Below, piece after piece: positions 44,893 through 54,266 of a stretch of DNA of 64,000 nt (positions are counted from its first letter, which is position 1; the number at the start of each line of letters is the position of its first letter). The notes beneath the pieces are model-generated. The model had not been told where the DNA came from, did not search any database, and saw only the letters and a list, made by a program, of their open reading frames with translations. Made by a program: the position numbers and the translations under genes. This DNA comes from Oleispira sp963851095 (GTDB lineage Bacteria > Pseudomonadota > Gammaproteobacteria > Pseudomonadales > Oceanobacteraceae), in the NCBI GenBank assembly GCA_963851095.1, contig CAWKOX010000006.1, positions 124,001-188,000 on the forward strand. The letters are read 5' to 3'.

Positions 44893-47385
44893 ATGAAACT
44901 AACTCGCCGTGATGTCATTAAGGCCCAAGCTGCAGCCACTGCTGCAACTGTGGCCGGTATTAGCCTACCCGCTAGCGCTAGTAATATCATTACTTCCAGT
45001 AAAGCCAACAAACTTACTTGGTCAAAAGCCCCTTGTCGTTTTTGTGGTACCGGTTGCGGTATCAGTGTTGCCACCAAAGACGGTAAAGTCGTTGCTACCC
45101 ATGGTGATGAAAAAGCACCGGTAAACAAAGGTCTGTCGTGTGTGAAAGGGTATTTCCTTTCAAAAATCATGTACGGCAAAGATCGTCTAACAACGCCAAT
45201 GTTGCGCAAGAAAGACGGTGTTTATGATAAAGAAGGTGAATTCACTCCCGTATCTTGGACTGAAGCTTTCGACATTATGGAAGAGAAATTTAAGAAAGCT
45301 TTAAAAGAAAAAGGCCCTGACGGTATCGGCATGTTCGGTTCTGGTCAGTGGACTGTGCACGAAGGTTATGCCGCGGTTAAGTTAATGAAAGGCGGTTTCC
45401 TTTCCAACAATATCGACCCTAACGCCCGTCACTGTATGGCATCTGCGGTCGGTGGTTTCATGCGTACCTTCGGTATTGATGAGCCAATGGGTTGCTACGA
45501 TGATATGGAAGCGGCCGATGCTTTCGTATTATGGGGCTCTAACATGGCTGAGATGCACCCAATTCTTTGGACGCGCATCGCTGACCGTCGCCTGAGTAAT
45601 CCACACGTTAAAGTGGCTGTACTATCGACTTTCGAGCACCGCTCTTTCGACCTTGCGGATATTCCGGCAGTTTTCACTCCGCAAACCGACATGGTGTTAT
45701 TAAACGCCATTGCTAACTACATCATCGAAAGTGGCAGTGTTAATCACGACTTTATTAACAAACACGTTAATTTCCGTGAAGGTGTGACTGACATTGGTTA
45801 TGGTTTACGCCCAACGCACGAATTGCAAAAGAAAGCGAAAAACCCTAACTCAGGTAAATCTACACCAATCGATTTGGATGCATTTGCAAAATTCGTGAAG
45901 CCTTATACTTTCGAATATGCAGAAAAAATGTCTGGCGTACCTGCGGCTAATATTGAAAAAATCGCCAAGCTTTACGCCGATCCAAAAACTAAGGTGATGT
46001 CACTTTGGACTATGGGTGTCAACCAGCATACTCGTGGTGTGTGGACCAACAACTTGTTGTATAACATCCACTTATTGACCGGTAAAATTTCTGAGCCAGG
46101 CAACAGCCCATTCTCGCTAACAGGTCAGCCTTCTGCCTGTGGTACTGCGCGTGAAGTGGGTACGTTCTCGCACCGCTTGCCTGCTGACATGATGGTTAAG
46201 AATCCTAAACACAGAGCCATTGCCGAAGATATTTGGAAGCTTCCTAAAGGCATCATTAATGGTGTTCCAGGTTCTCACGCGGTTCAACAAGTTCGTGATT
46301 TGAAAGACAGTAAGATCAATGCGTACTGGATTCAAGTGAATAATAACTTGCAAGCCGGTCCAAATATTAACGAAGAAGTTCTGCCTGCGTATCGCAACCC
46401 AGATAATTTCATCGTTACCTCTGATGCTTACCCAACCGTTACGGCTGAAGCGTCTGACTTGATCCTACCTTCTGCGATGTGGGTAGAAAAAGAAGGGGCT
46501 TTTGGTAACGCTGAACGTCGTACCCAGGTTTGGTACCAACTCGTAAACGCACCAGGCGATGCACGCTCTGATTTATGGCAGCTAGTCGAATTTTCTAAGC
46601 GCTTCACTACTGATGAAGTGTGGCCTGCGGATATCTTAGCAGCCAACCCTTCATATAAAGGTAAGACTTTGTATGAAGTGCTTTATAAGAACGGCAGCAT
46701 TAATAAGTTCCCTTTATCAGACATTAGCCCTGACTACGAAAACCAAGAATCCAAAGAACATGGCTTCTACCTACAAAAAGGCTTGTTCGAAGAATATGCT
46801 GCCTTTGGTCGCGGCCATGGTCACGATTTAGCCGACTACGATCGCTACCATAAAGAGCGTGGCTTACGCTGGCCTGTTGTGAATGGCAAAGAGACTAAAT
46901 GGCGCTTTAAAGAAGGTTCAGATCCGTACGTTAAGGAAGGGGCCAATTTCCAGTTCTACGGCCATAAAGATGATAAAGCGATTATCTTTGCCCTGCCGTA
47001 CGAGCCACCAGCAGAAAGCCCAGATGCAGAATTCGATATGTGGTTAAGCACTGGTCGTGTTCTTGAACATTGGCACTCGGGTTCAATGACTCAACGCGTA
47101 CCTGAGCTTTATAAAGCATTCCCTAATGCCGTTTGCTTTATGCACCCTGAAGATGCGAAGAAACGTGGTATGCGTCGTGGCGATGAAGTGAAGGTTATTT
47201 CTCGTCGTGGTGAAATCAGAACTCGTATCGAAACTCGCGGCCGTAACAAGCCTCCTGTTGGCTTAGTATTTGTACCTTGGTTTGATGCCAGCCAGTTGAT
47301 TAACAAAGTCACATTAGATGCGACTGATCCACTGTCTAAACAGACTGACTATAAAAAATGTGCTGTGAAAATCGAGAAGGTATAG
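44893..47385 (+). CDS. napA: Periplasmic nitrate reductase catalytic subunit
   Basis: NapA reduces nitrate to nitrite with a bis-MGD molybdenum cofactor. It has a twin-arginine signal (KLTRRDVIKAQA), the 4Fe-4S site CRFCGTGC...SCVKG near residues 48-85, and the molybdenum cysteine in NARHCMASAVGGFMR. The 830-residue length is normal. The cofactor biosynthesis gene moaB lies a little downstream. Confidence 0.97.
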   Translation: MKLTRRDVIKAQAAATAATVAGISLPASASNIITSSKANKLTWSKAPCRFCGTGCGISVATKDGKVVATHGDEKAPVNKGLSCVKGYFLSKIMYGKDRLTTPMLRKKDGVYDKEGEFTPVSWTEAFDIMEEKFKKALKEKGPDGIGMFGSGQWTVHEGYAAVKLMKGGFLSNNIDPNARHCMASAVGGFMRTFGIDEPMGCYDDMEAADAFVLWGSNMAEMHPILWTRIADRRLSNPHVKVAVLSTFEHRSFDLADIPAVFTPQTDMVLLNAIANYIIESGSVNHDFINKHVNFREGVTDIGYGLRPTHELQKKAKNPNSGKSTPIDLDAFAKFVKPYTFEYAEKMSGVPAANIEKIAKLYADPKTKVMSLWTMGVNQHTRGVWTNNLLYNIHLLTGKISEPGNSPFSLTGQPSACGTAREVGTFSHRLPADMMVKNPKHRAIAEDIWKLPKGIINGVPGSHAVQQVRDLKDSKINAYWIQVNNNLQAGPNINEEVLPAYRNPDNFIVTSDAYPTVTAEASDLILPSAMWVEKEGAFGNAERRTQVWYQLVNAPGDARSDLWQLVEFSKRFTTDEVWPADILAANPSYKGKTLYEVLYKNGSINKFPLSDISPDYENQESKEHGFYLQKGLFEEYAAFGRGHGHDLADYDRYHKERGLRWPVVNGKETKWRFKEGSDPYVKEGANFQFYGHKDDKAIIFALPYEPPAESPDAEFDMWLSTGRVLEHWHSGSMTQRVPELYKAFPNAVCFMHPEDAKKRGMRRGDEVKVISRRGEIRTRIETRGRNKPPVGLVFVPWFDASQLINKVTLDATDPLSKQTDYKKCAVKIEKV

Positions 47386-47397
47386 GGGAGAATGACT

Positions 47398-47910
47398 ATG
47401 AAAGCTTTAACTATTAAAAGCGCAATGACTTTTGCGATGACTGCTGTATTAGCCATCTCTTCGATTGCATTGCCACTAACAGCATCGGCTGAAGAAAAAG
47501 TGGTGGATCATTCACCTCAGATGGCAACATTGCGTGGCGCTGCACCTTTAAATGCCGAAGTCACACCACCGATTATTGAGATGGTAGAAAACAACGATCT
47601 TAAACGTCAACGTGACTACCCTCAGCAGCCACCCACTATTCCACACGATATTAGTAAATATCAGTTGGATAAAAACTTTAACAAGTGCATGGACTGTCAC
47701 TCACGTAAGTTTGCAGACGAAGCGCAAGCACCTGCTGTAAGTGTAACTCACTACATGAACCGTGATGGCGACTTTTTAGGTGAAGTTTCACCTCGTCGCT
47801 ACTTTTGTACGCAGTGTCACGTTCATCAGTTAGAAGGTAAGCCATTAGTTGAGAATGAGTTTGTTGATATGGAAAAACTTATTAGACAATCTCATAAGCA
47901 AGCTAAGTAG
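47398..47910 (+). CDS. napB: Diheme cytochrome c NapB
   Basis: The second ATG (47398) is taken because GGGGAG lies at proper distance; the ATG at 47392 is too close to it. The 170-residue protein has a signal peptide ending TASAEE, and two CxxCH heme sites (CMDCH and CTQCH). It passes electrons from NapC to NapA. Confidence 0.94.
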   Translation: MKALTIKSAMTFAMTAVLAISSIALPLTASAEEKVVDHSPQMATLRGAAPLNAEVTPPIIEMVENNDLKRQRDYPQQPPTIPHDISKYQLDKNFNKCMDCHSRKFADEAQAPAVSVTHYMNRDGDFLGEVSPRRYFCTQCHVHQLEGKPLVENEFVDMEKLIRQSHKQAK

Positions 47911-47918
47911 GAGAGACC

Positions 47919-48527
47919 ATGAATAAAATTATTAACCTGTTAAAGCTGGGCTGGACTATTTTGTCCAAGCCAGCGGTACACCTTTCGTTAGGTTTCTTAA
48001 CCATCAGTGGCTTTATTGCTGGGGTTATTTTCTGGGGTGGTTTCAATACCGCGATGGAATTAACCAATACCGAAGAGTTTTGTACAAGTTGTCACGAAAT
48101 GCGCGACAACCCCTTTATGGAATTGCAAACTACGATTCACTACAGCAACCGCTCGGGTGTTCGTGCAATTTGCTCTGACTGTCACGTACCTCATAACTGG
48201 ACCGACAAAATTGCTCGTAAGATGCAGGCTTCTAAAGAAGTTTGGGGCAAGATTTTCGGGACGATTGATACCCGTGAAAAGTTTGAAGCTCATCGCTTAC
48301 AGCTTGCACAAAATGAGTGGACGCGTTTAAAAGCCAACGATTCTTTGGAGTGCCGTAACTGTCACCAGTTCGACTCTATGGACTTCACTCGTCAAAGCAA
48401 GCGCGCAGCAGCTCAGCACTCAAGTGCATTAGCCAGCGGTGAAAAAACGTGTATCGATTGCCATAAAGGTATTGCTCACAAGCTACCGAATATGGAAGGC
48501 GTACGTGAAGGTGGCTCTCCTCATTAG
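47919..48527 (+). CDS. napC: NapC/NirT tetraheme cytochrome c
   Basis: This 202-residue quinol dehydrogenase is anchored by one helix (LSLGFLTISGFIAGVIFWGG). Its four CxxCH sites are CTSCH, CSDCH, CRNCH and CIDCH. It moves electrons from the quinol pool to NapB. There is no napGH, so NapC is the sole quinol entry in this operon. Confidence 0.95.
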   Translation: MNKIINLLKLGWTILSKPAVHLSLGFLTISGFIAGVIFWGGFNTAMELTNTEEFCTSCHEMRDNPFMELQTTIHYSNRSGVRAICSDCHVPHNWTDKIARKMQASKEVWGKIFGTIDTREKFEAHRLQLAQNEWTRLKANDSLECRNCHQFDSMDFTRQSKRAAAQHSSALASGEKTCIDCHKGIAHKLPNMEGVREGGSPH

Positions 48528-48602
48528 AGAGTCAGATTAAAAAGGCTCCACTAGCCTTGTTTATAGACTTACATCATGAAGCCCCATGAGTAAGCTCGAA
48601 AC

Positions 48603-48628
48603 AGTGAGATGCAATCTTGCATCTCACT
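48603..48628 (+). terminator. Stem-loop at the end of the nap operon
   Basis: AGTGAGATGCAA and TTGCATCTCACT form a strong hairpin with a very short loop; no T-run follows. Confidence 0.6.
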
Positions 48629-48707
48629 ACTTCCTACGATTTAATGCCAGCCATCTCAATTTTTTACTTTTATATTTATTTAATTGTCATCCGTTAGGAG
48701 AAGCATA

Positions 48708-49247
48708 ATGGGCAACCATGCCAACAAAGAATTTACCCCTCTTCGAATTGCTGTATTAACCGTTTCAGACACCCGCAACGACCAAACAGATACGTCTGGT
48801 AAGTATCTGGTAGAAGCACTTCAAGAAGCTGGACATCGCTACGAAGATAAGATCATTGTAAAAGACGACATTTATCAAATTCGCGCCATTGTTTCTGCAT
48901 GGATTGCCGCTGACGAAGTCGATGTCATTTTATTAACGGGCGGCACGGGCTTCACCAGCCGTGACTCTACCCCAGAAGCCGTTATCCCATTATTGGATAA
49001 AACGATTGAAGGTTTTGGTGAGTTATTCCGCCATCTTTCGTATGCTGATATCGGCACATCTACGGTTCAATCACGAGCATTGGCTGGCCTAGCTAATAAT
49101 ACGCTAATTGTATGCATGCCGGGCTCTACTGGGGCTTGTGACTTGGCTTGGAAAGGTATTTTGAAAGAGCAGCTTGATTCTCGCCACTCGCCTTGTAACT
49201 TTGTGCCGCACTTGGCCGCTGACGCGCCTTGTTGTGATGGGAAGTAA
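48708..49247 (+). CDS. moaB: Molybdenum cofactor biosynthesis protein B
   Basis: The start is ATG 48708 (MGNHANKEFTPL), with TTAGGAG well placed; the TTG at 48684 lies before it. The 179-residue protein has the MoaB/MogA core: VLTVSDTRNDQTDTSGKYL, ILLTGGTGFTSRDSTPEAV and MPGSTGACDLAWKGIL. It adenylylates molybdopterin or binds it in cofactor assembly, and it fits next to napA, which needs the cofactor. Confidence 0.94.
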   Translation: MGNHANKEFTPLRIAVLTVSDTRNDQTDTSGKYLVEALQEAGHRYEDKIIVKDDIYQIRAIVSAWIAADEVDVILLTGGTGFTSRDSTPEAVIPLLDKTIEGFGELFRHLSYADIGTSTVQSRALAGLANNTLIVCMPGSTGACDLAWKGILKEQLDSRHSPCNFVPHLAADAPCCDGK

Positions 49248-49260
49248 CGCTTAAAAGCGG

Positions 49261-49286
49261 TTTACCACGGAGCACTTCGTGGTAAA
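49261..49286 (+). terminator. Stem-loop after moaB
   Basis: TTTACCACG, loop GAGCACTT, CGTGGTAAA: a 9-bp stem 13 nt after the stop; followed by TAATAATCC. Confidence 0.6.
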
Positions 49287-49411
49287 TAATCCTTAGCTCT
49301 TTGCAGTGCTTATTTATGAAACCCACATTATCGAATGCATTGATCTTCCCTTCCAGCCTGTTAAAATCCAGCCTTATTTACAAATAGCTTATTAGCTTAA
49401 GGCACCCGTTC

Positions 49412-50026
49412 ATGGAACTCTATCTCGCCATTTTCATCTTTGGTGTTTCTACTGGCATCACTCCTGGCCCCAATAACATCATGCTAATGACTTCTGGCAT
49501 GAACTTTGGCATTAAAAGAAGCATTCCCCACGTACTGGGTATCTGCGTCGGCTTTCCGGTGATGATCATATTAATTGGTCTTGGCTTCAGCATTGTGTTT
49601 GAAAAATTTCCCATTCTGCACGAGGTCATTAAGATTCTTGGATTGGTGTATTTATTATATCTATCTTGGCTGATTGCCAATGCGAGCCCTGATAAGTTAG
49701 AAAGCAAAGAGTCTAAACCGTTTACCTTTTTGCAGGCCGCGCTCTTTCAATGGGTTAACCCTAAGGCCTGGGTTGTCGCGACCAGTTCGATTTCGGCTTA
49801 TACAACGCTTGAAGGTAATATTTATTCACAGGTTTTAATCATTGCAATCTCATTTTTCTTTGCTGCAATCATCGCTACTTCTACGTGGTTAGTTTTTGGC
49901 AAAGGTATTAAGCAGATTTTACAAAGTGCGAAGCAGCAAAGAATATTTAATATTTCGATGGCCGCATTACTGGTTGCCTCGGTCTTTCCGGTTATCCAAG
50001 AAGTGTATCAGTATTATATCCGCTAA
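49412..50026 (+). CDS. LysE/RhtB family amino-acid exporter
   Basis: This 204-residue membrane protein has the LysE signature at its start (GVSTGITPGPNNIMLMTSG), followed by FGIKRSIPHVLGI. The middle block LFQWVNPKAWVVATSSI is also typical. About six helices are visible. The substrate is likely an amino acid or derivative; it is not predictable in detail. Confidence 0.92.
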   Translation: MELYLAIFIFGVSTGITPGPNNIMLMTSGMNFGIKRSIPHVLGICVGFPVMIILIGLGFSIVFEKFPILHEVIKILGLVYLLYLSWLIANASPDKLESKESKPFTFLQAALFQWVNPKAWVVATSSISAYTTLEGNIYSQVLIIAISFFFAAIIATSTWLVFGKGIKQILQSAKQQRIFNISMAALLVASVFPVIQEVYQYYIR

Positions 50027-50111
50027 AGGTTTGTTACAGAATAATGATTCGATAGTCAGTAAAGAGTGAGGTATTATCCGCGCACAAAAATTACAATCGG
50101 ATTTAAAGTGT

Positions 50112-51123
50112 ATGGATACCCCAACAATTGAAAGCAAGCCGTCTGATCAGCCGTGGATCGCCAACTTTTGGAGACGCTTTTCGGCATTCTTCATTGACGG
50201 TTTGCTGATCGCGTTAGTCGGTTATGGCATCAGTCAGCTGATGGTACCAGTTTTTAGTCGAAAACCCTGGGTTGGCTCGCTTCATTGGCTTTCTTATCGT
50301 ACTTCCTTTGAGCATCATTTTTGATAGTCGCATTGGCCATGGCCAAACTCCGGGTAAAAAACTTTTAAAGCTGCGCGTTGTCGATAAAAACAACCTTCAA
50401 ATCAGTCCTTTAAAAGCGGCCGCCAGAGCGATCATTCTCTACTGCCCTTTATTCTTGAATGGTGCGGTATTTCCAGAAGACCTTACTAATTCTAAGTTGG
50501 GATCAGCCTTCATCAGTGTCATTTTATTCGGGGGGTTATTCGCCCTACTCTATTTGATTATTTTTAATCGTAATACTCGCCAATCTTTGCATGATGTTAT
50601 AACCGGTACTTATGTCATTAACTCCGAAGCCTGCATAGATACGCCCACCAGCATTTGGAAATGGCACATTATTATTGTGAGTCTTTTTACATTCTCTATG
50701 CTGGCATTACCTTGGTTGGTTGATAAGCAGTTAGAACAGATTAAACTCGATGATCTTGGCCGTGTTCAAGAACAGCTATCGGCCTTGCCAAATGTTGTAT
50801 CAAGTAAAATAATGAAAGGCGAAAAGCAGGTAATCTCAGCAAAAGAGGGCAAGTCCACAAGCTCCTTTATCTCTGTGTCGTTGAGTTTACGAGAAGATAC
50901 GATTGATGATGAAATATTCGGTAAAAACGTTGCGAATTATGTGTTATTAAATATGGATAACGCCTGCTCTAAAGATGTTATTTCTGTTTCTTTATCGTAT
51001 GGCTACAGCATTGTAATTGCAGGTAGAACGAGCACTAGAAATTACTTTATAAAAACGAGTGAATTAGAACCAAGTTGCTTAGAGTATATGAGGGATTTAC
51101 CGAGTATTGATTGGCAATATTAA
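50112..51123 (+). CDS. RDD family membrane protein (one frameshift)
   Basis: The first frame (50112-50324) holds WRRFSAFFIDGLLIALVGYG (the RDD helix start) and ends soon after. The second frame, from ~50272, continues with RFIGFLIVLPLS and GHGQTPGKKLLKLRVVD, the family's Gly-rich block. One extra base in GTTGGCTCGC near 50273 splits them; removing it gives 336 codons. A C-terminal periplasmic domain (~140 residues) after the third helix (IIIVSLFTFSMLALPWLV) is unusual for RDD proteins and matches nothing recognised. Confidence 0.85.
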
Positions 51124-51150
51124 GATATAGCAGACTGGCTGCTATATCTT
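51122..51150 (+). terminator. Stem-loop at the end of the RDD gene
   Basis: AAGATATAGCAG, loop ACTGG, CTGCTATATCTT: a perfect 12-bp stem overlapping the stop codon. It may also serve the convergent zapE. Confidence 0.65.
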
Positions 51151-51181
51151 GTAATGATACATAAAGTCGATTGCGACTAAC

Positions 51182-52309
51182 TTAGTCGGCTTTATGCTCA
51201 CGCGCTAAATAATCATGAGACTGCATTTCTAGCATACGTGATGTCGTACGCTGGAATGCGAATTCTAAACTGCCACCCGCGTAGATTTCATGAATCGGAG
51301 CTTCTGCCGACATAATGACTTTTACGCCACGGTCATAAAACTCATCAATCAAGTTAATATAGCGACGGGCTAAATCATCATTTTTAACGCCCATCACCGG
51401 CACGTTAGAAATTAAGATAGCGTGATACAATTTACCGATCTCGATGTAGTCATTTTGCGAACGCGGGCCATCACACAAACCAACGAAATCAAACCAAGCA
51501 ACATCATCGCAAATAGCCTTAGCCGGAATTTGTCGTCCTAAAATGTCAATACTGGTATTTTCTTCAACATGCTTAGCATCTGGAATAAGATTATCGAAGC
51601 TCTTCTGCAGGCTAGACTCAGCCATTCCATCTAATGGGCAATGATAAAGTTCAGCTTGCTCTAAAGTACGTAAGCGATAATCAACGCCGCTATCGACGTT
51701 TACCACGTCGGTGTATTTGTTTAACAATTTAATCGCAGGAATAAAGCGATCACGCTGAAGGCCATCTTTATAGAGGCCATCAGGAACAATGTTTGAGGTT
51801 GAAACTAACGTTACGCCACGCGCAAACAGCTCTTCCATCAATCCGCCCAGAATCATCGCATCGCCAATGTCGGAGACAAAGAATTCATCAAAGCAGATAA
51901 CGACGGCTTCTTTGGATATTTGTTCAGCAATTTCTGTTAATGGGTTTTTAACCCCTTCCAACGCGGTTAAATCATTATGAACACGCTGCATAAAGCGGTG
52001 AAAGTGCGTGCGCATTTTACGCTCAAACGGCAACGCATCATAAAAGGTATCCACTAAATAGGTTTTACCACGCCCCACACCGCCCCAAAAGTATAACCCT
52101 TGAATCGGAGTTGTCTGTTTTTTGCTAAAGACTTTACGAATGCCACGATTTTTTTTCGATTTCTCGTAACTCGCAACCAGATCTTCATATAAACGTTGAA
52201 GGTGCTTTACGGCTTTTTCTTGATCGGCATCATAAGAAAAATCGTCACGTTCTAAATCTTTTTGGTAGAGTTCTAATGGCGTCGACACGGGCATTCCTCT
52301 GTAGGACAT
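51182..52309 (-). CDS. zapE: Cell division protein ZapE (AFG1-like ATPase)
   Basis: ZapE is an AAA ATPase that acts on FtsZ rings under low oxygen or heat. The 375-residue protein has the Walker A GGVGRGKT in LYFWGGVGRGKTYLVDTFYD, RMRTHFHRFM-like following helix, Walker B ICFDEFFVSD and the sensor STSNIVPDGLYKDGLQRDRF. Length is normal. Confidence 0.94.
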   Translation of the reverse strand: MSYRGMPVSTPLELYQKDLERDDFSYDADQEKAVKHLQRLYEDLVASYEKSKKNRGIRKVFSKKQTTPIQGLYFWGGVGRGKTYLVDTFYDALPFERKMRTHFHRFMQRVHNDLTALEGVKNPLTEIAEQISKEAVVICFDEFFVSDIGDAMILGGLMEELFARGVTLVSTSNIVPDGLYKDGLQRDRFIPAIKLLNKYTDVVNVDSGVDYRLRTLEQAELYHCPLDGMAESSLQKSFDNLIPDAKHVEENTSIDILGRQIPAKAICDDVAWFDFVGLCDGPRSQNDYIEIGKLYHAILISNVPVMGVKNDDLARRYINLIDEFYDRGVKVIMSAEAPIHEIYAGGSLEFAFQRTTSRMLEMQSHDYLAREHKAD

Positions 52310-52436
52310 TCTGAAGCAACTGCTGATTTAATAGATGCGTTGCTTAATATAAGGCGCGCAATTTAGCGTAAAATCACTCATTTTAATAGTATTCTTGGCA
52401 TTCACGGGATGAATGCCCACTAGACAAATATAAAGT

Positions 52437-53129
52437 TCACAGAATAATATTCGCTACATCTTCTAGAAATGCTTTTTTCAAGTCGATTAATCGACCATGG
52501 AAGAAGTGACCCGCCTCTTCGAATATGTGCCAATGAGGTTGCGGCGTTAATAAATCGACCCAATGCTCGACCTCATCAAAAGGAACTACTTCATCGGCAT
52601 CGCCCATATAAACATGGCTTTCAAACTCAAACGGTAAAGTAGAAGGTGCATCAAAATGATGAACCGCAGGCGCCACAAGAAACAAGCCTGCGATCTTTTC
52701 AGGATTCGCGCAGGCATATAAACACGCAACTCCCGAACCAAACGAAAAGCCTGCTAAATACACTTTCTGCCAACCTAACTCAGTCATTGCGTACTGAACA
52801 ACCGCGGCAAGATCATCTTGTTCGCCCTTGCCGTGATCGTGCTCTCCTTCACTACTGCCAACCCCTCGAAAGTTAAAACGAATCGTATCCAAGGCTCGAA
52901 CACTCTCAACATCCAAGCGAGATACCCCACGCACCAGAGTTGTCACGACTTTATTATCCATTGTTCCAGAATATAAAGGGTGCGGGTGACACATAATAAA
53001 ACCGCACTTTGGGGCTCTTTCATCCTTTAGCTCACCTTCTGAATACTGATGTTCACCAAGCCTTAAATCCAATACTCCAACAGGCCCAGAAAGGCTTACT
53101 GTTTTTTCTGACCAAGTCTTAACTGACAT
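52437..53129 (-). CDS. Alpha/beta hydrolase
   Basis: The 230-residue protein has HPHPLYSGTMDNKVV near residue 48, the FNFRGVGSSEGEHDHG loop, the nucleophile in AGFSFGSGV (GxSxG) at ~146, and the Asp/His pair in MGDADEVVP and GHFFHG. This form is common (YicC/CinA-neighbour type dienelactone-hydrolase-like, often annotated as alpha/beta hydrolase). The substrate is unknown. Confidence 0.88.
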   Translation of the reverse strand: MSVKTWSEKTVSLSGPVGVLDLRLGEHQYSEGELKDERAPKCGFIMCHPHPLYSGTMDNKVVTTLVRGVSRLDVESVRALDTIRFNFRGVGSSEGEHDHGKGEQDDLAAVVQYAMTELGWQKVYLAGFSFGSGVACLYACANPEKIAGLFLVAPAVHHFDAPSTLPFEFESHVYMGDADEVVPFDEVEHWVDLLTPQPHWHIFEEAGHFFHGRLIDLKKAFLEDVANIIL

Positions 53130-53357
53130 TTATACAACCTTCATATGTGATGCTAACTAATGAGCGTTCTTACGCTGTAAATGGTAGAACTTATTGATCA
53201 ATCTTTCTACATAGCCTTATATCTAAACGTTATTAGAATGATCTTTTTATATACCTCGGCTCTTGGTATAGTGTCTCCATCTTGGGAATGCCACTTTTGT
53301 TTCATTTTTAGCGGCGACCTATTATCACTTTTTTGTTCACCAACTCCGAAAGCGATT

Positions 53358-54266
53358 ATGACTGAGTATAACCTGACTCACCTAAAACAATTGGAAGCTG
53401 AAAGCCTCCATATCATCCGCGAAGTAGCTGCCGAATTCGATAATCCGGTAATGATGTACTCCGTGGGTAAAGATTCTGCGGTCATGCTGCATCTAGCGCA
53501 AAAAGCGTTTTTTCCTGGCAAGCCTCCGTTCCCATTAATGCACGTCGACACCTTGTGGAAATTCAAGGAAATGATCGAATTCCGTGACATGATGGCGAAA
53601 AAAGTTGGCATGGACTTAATCGTTCATACTAACCCAGACGGCATCGCTGATAACGTAGGGCCTTTTACACACGGCTCTTCTAAGCATACCGACATCATGA
53701 AGACTCAAGCTCTTAAGCAAGCGCTCGACAAATACGGCTTTGATGCTGCCTTTGGTGGTGCTCGTCGTGATGAAGAAAAATCTCGTGCGAAAGAACGCGT
53801 TTATTCTTTCCGTGACGAAAACCACCGTTGGGACCCAAAAAATCAGCGTCCTGAATTGTGGAACATTTATAACGGTAAAGTGAACAAGGGCGAAAGCATC
53901 CGTGTTTTCCCACTGTCTAACTGGACCGAACTCGACATCTGGCAATACATTTTCTTGGAAGGCATTGATATTCCAGGTTTGTATTTAGCAAAAGAACGCC
54001 CAGTTGTTGAACGTGATGGCATGCTACTGATGGTAGATGATGAGCGTATGCCTATGAAAGAAGGCGAAACTCCAGAAATGAAGATGGTTCGCTTCCGTAC
54101 TCTTGGCTGTTATCCATTAACCGGCGCCGTGGAATCTGAAGCAAATACATTGCCTGAAATTATTCAGGAAATGCTGCTAACCACCACGTCTGAACGTCAG
54201 GGCCGTGCGATTGACCACGACTCTTCCGCGTCTATGGAAAAGAAAAAGCAAGAGGGTTACTTCTAA
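53358..54266 (+). CDS. cysD: Sulfate adenylyltransferase subunit 2
   Basis: CysD makes APS from sulfate and ATP together with CysN. The start at ATG 53358 (MTEYNLTHLKQLEAES) gives 302 residues, the exact length of the E. coli enzyme. A longer frame from 53181 would add a non-homologous hydrophobic leader. VMMYSVGKDSAVMLHLAQKA holds the PP-loop (SxGKDS). GGARRDEEKSRAKERVYSFR is also conserved. It shares one base with cysN. Confidence 0.96.
   Translation: MTEYNLTHLKQLEAESLHIIREVAAEFDNPVMMYSVGKDSAVMLHLAQKAFFPGKPPFPLMHVDTLWKFKEMIEFRDMMAKKVGMDLIVHTNPDGIADNVGPFTHGSSKHTDIMKTQALKQALDKYGFDAAFGGARRDEEKSRAKERVYSFRDENHRWDPKNQRPELWNIYNGKVNKGESIRVFPLSNWTELDIWQYIFLEGIDIPGLYLAKERPVVERDGMLLMVDDERMPMKEGETPEMKMVRFRTLGCYPLTGAVESEANTLPEIIQEMLLTTTSERQGRAIDHDSSASMEKKKQEGYF

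Noticed and set aside
53181..53357. N-terminal extension of CysD
   Set aside because: The added 59 residues are hydrophobic and unrelated to CysD; the ATG at 53358 gives the exact usual length.
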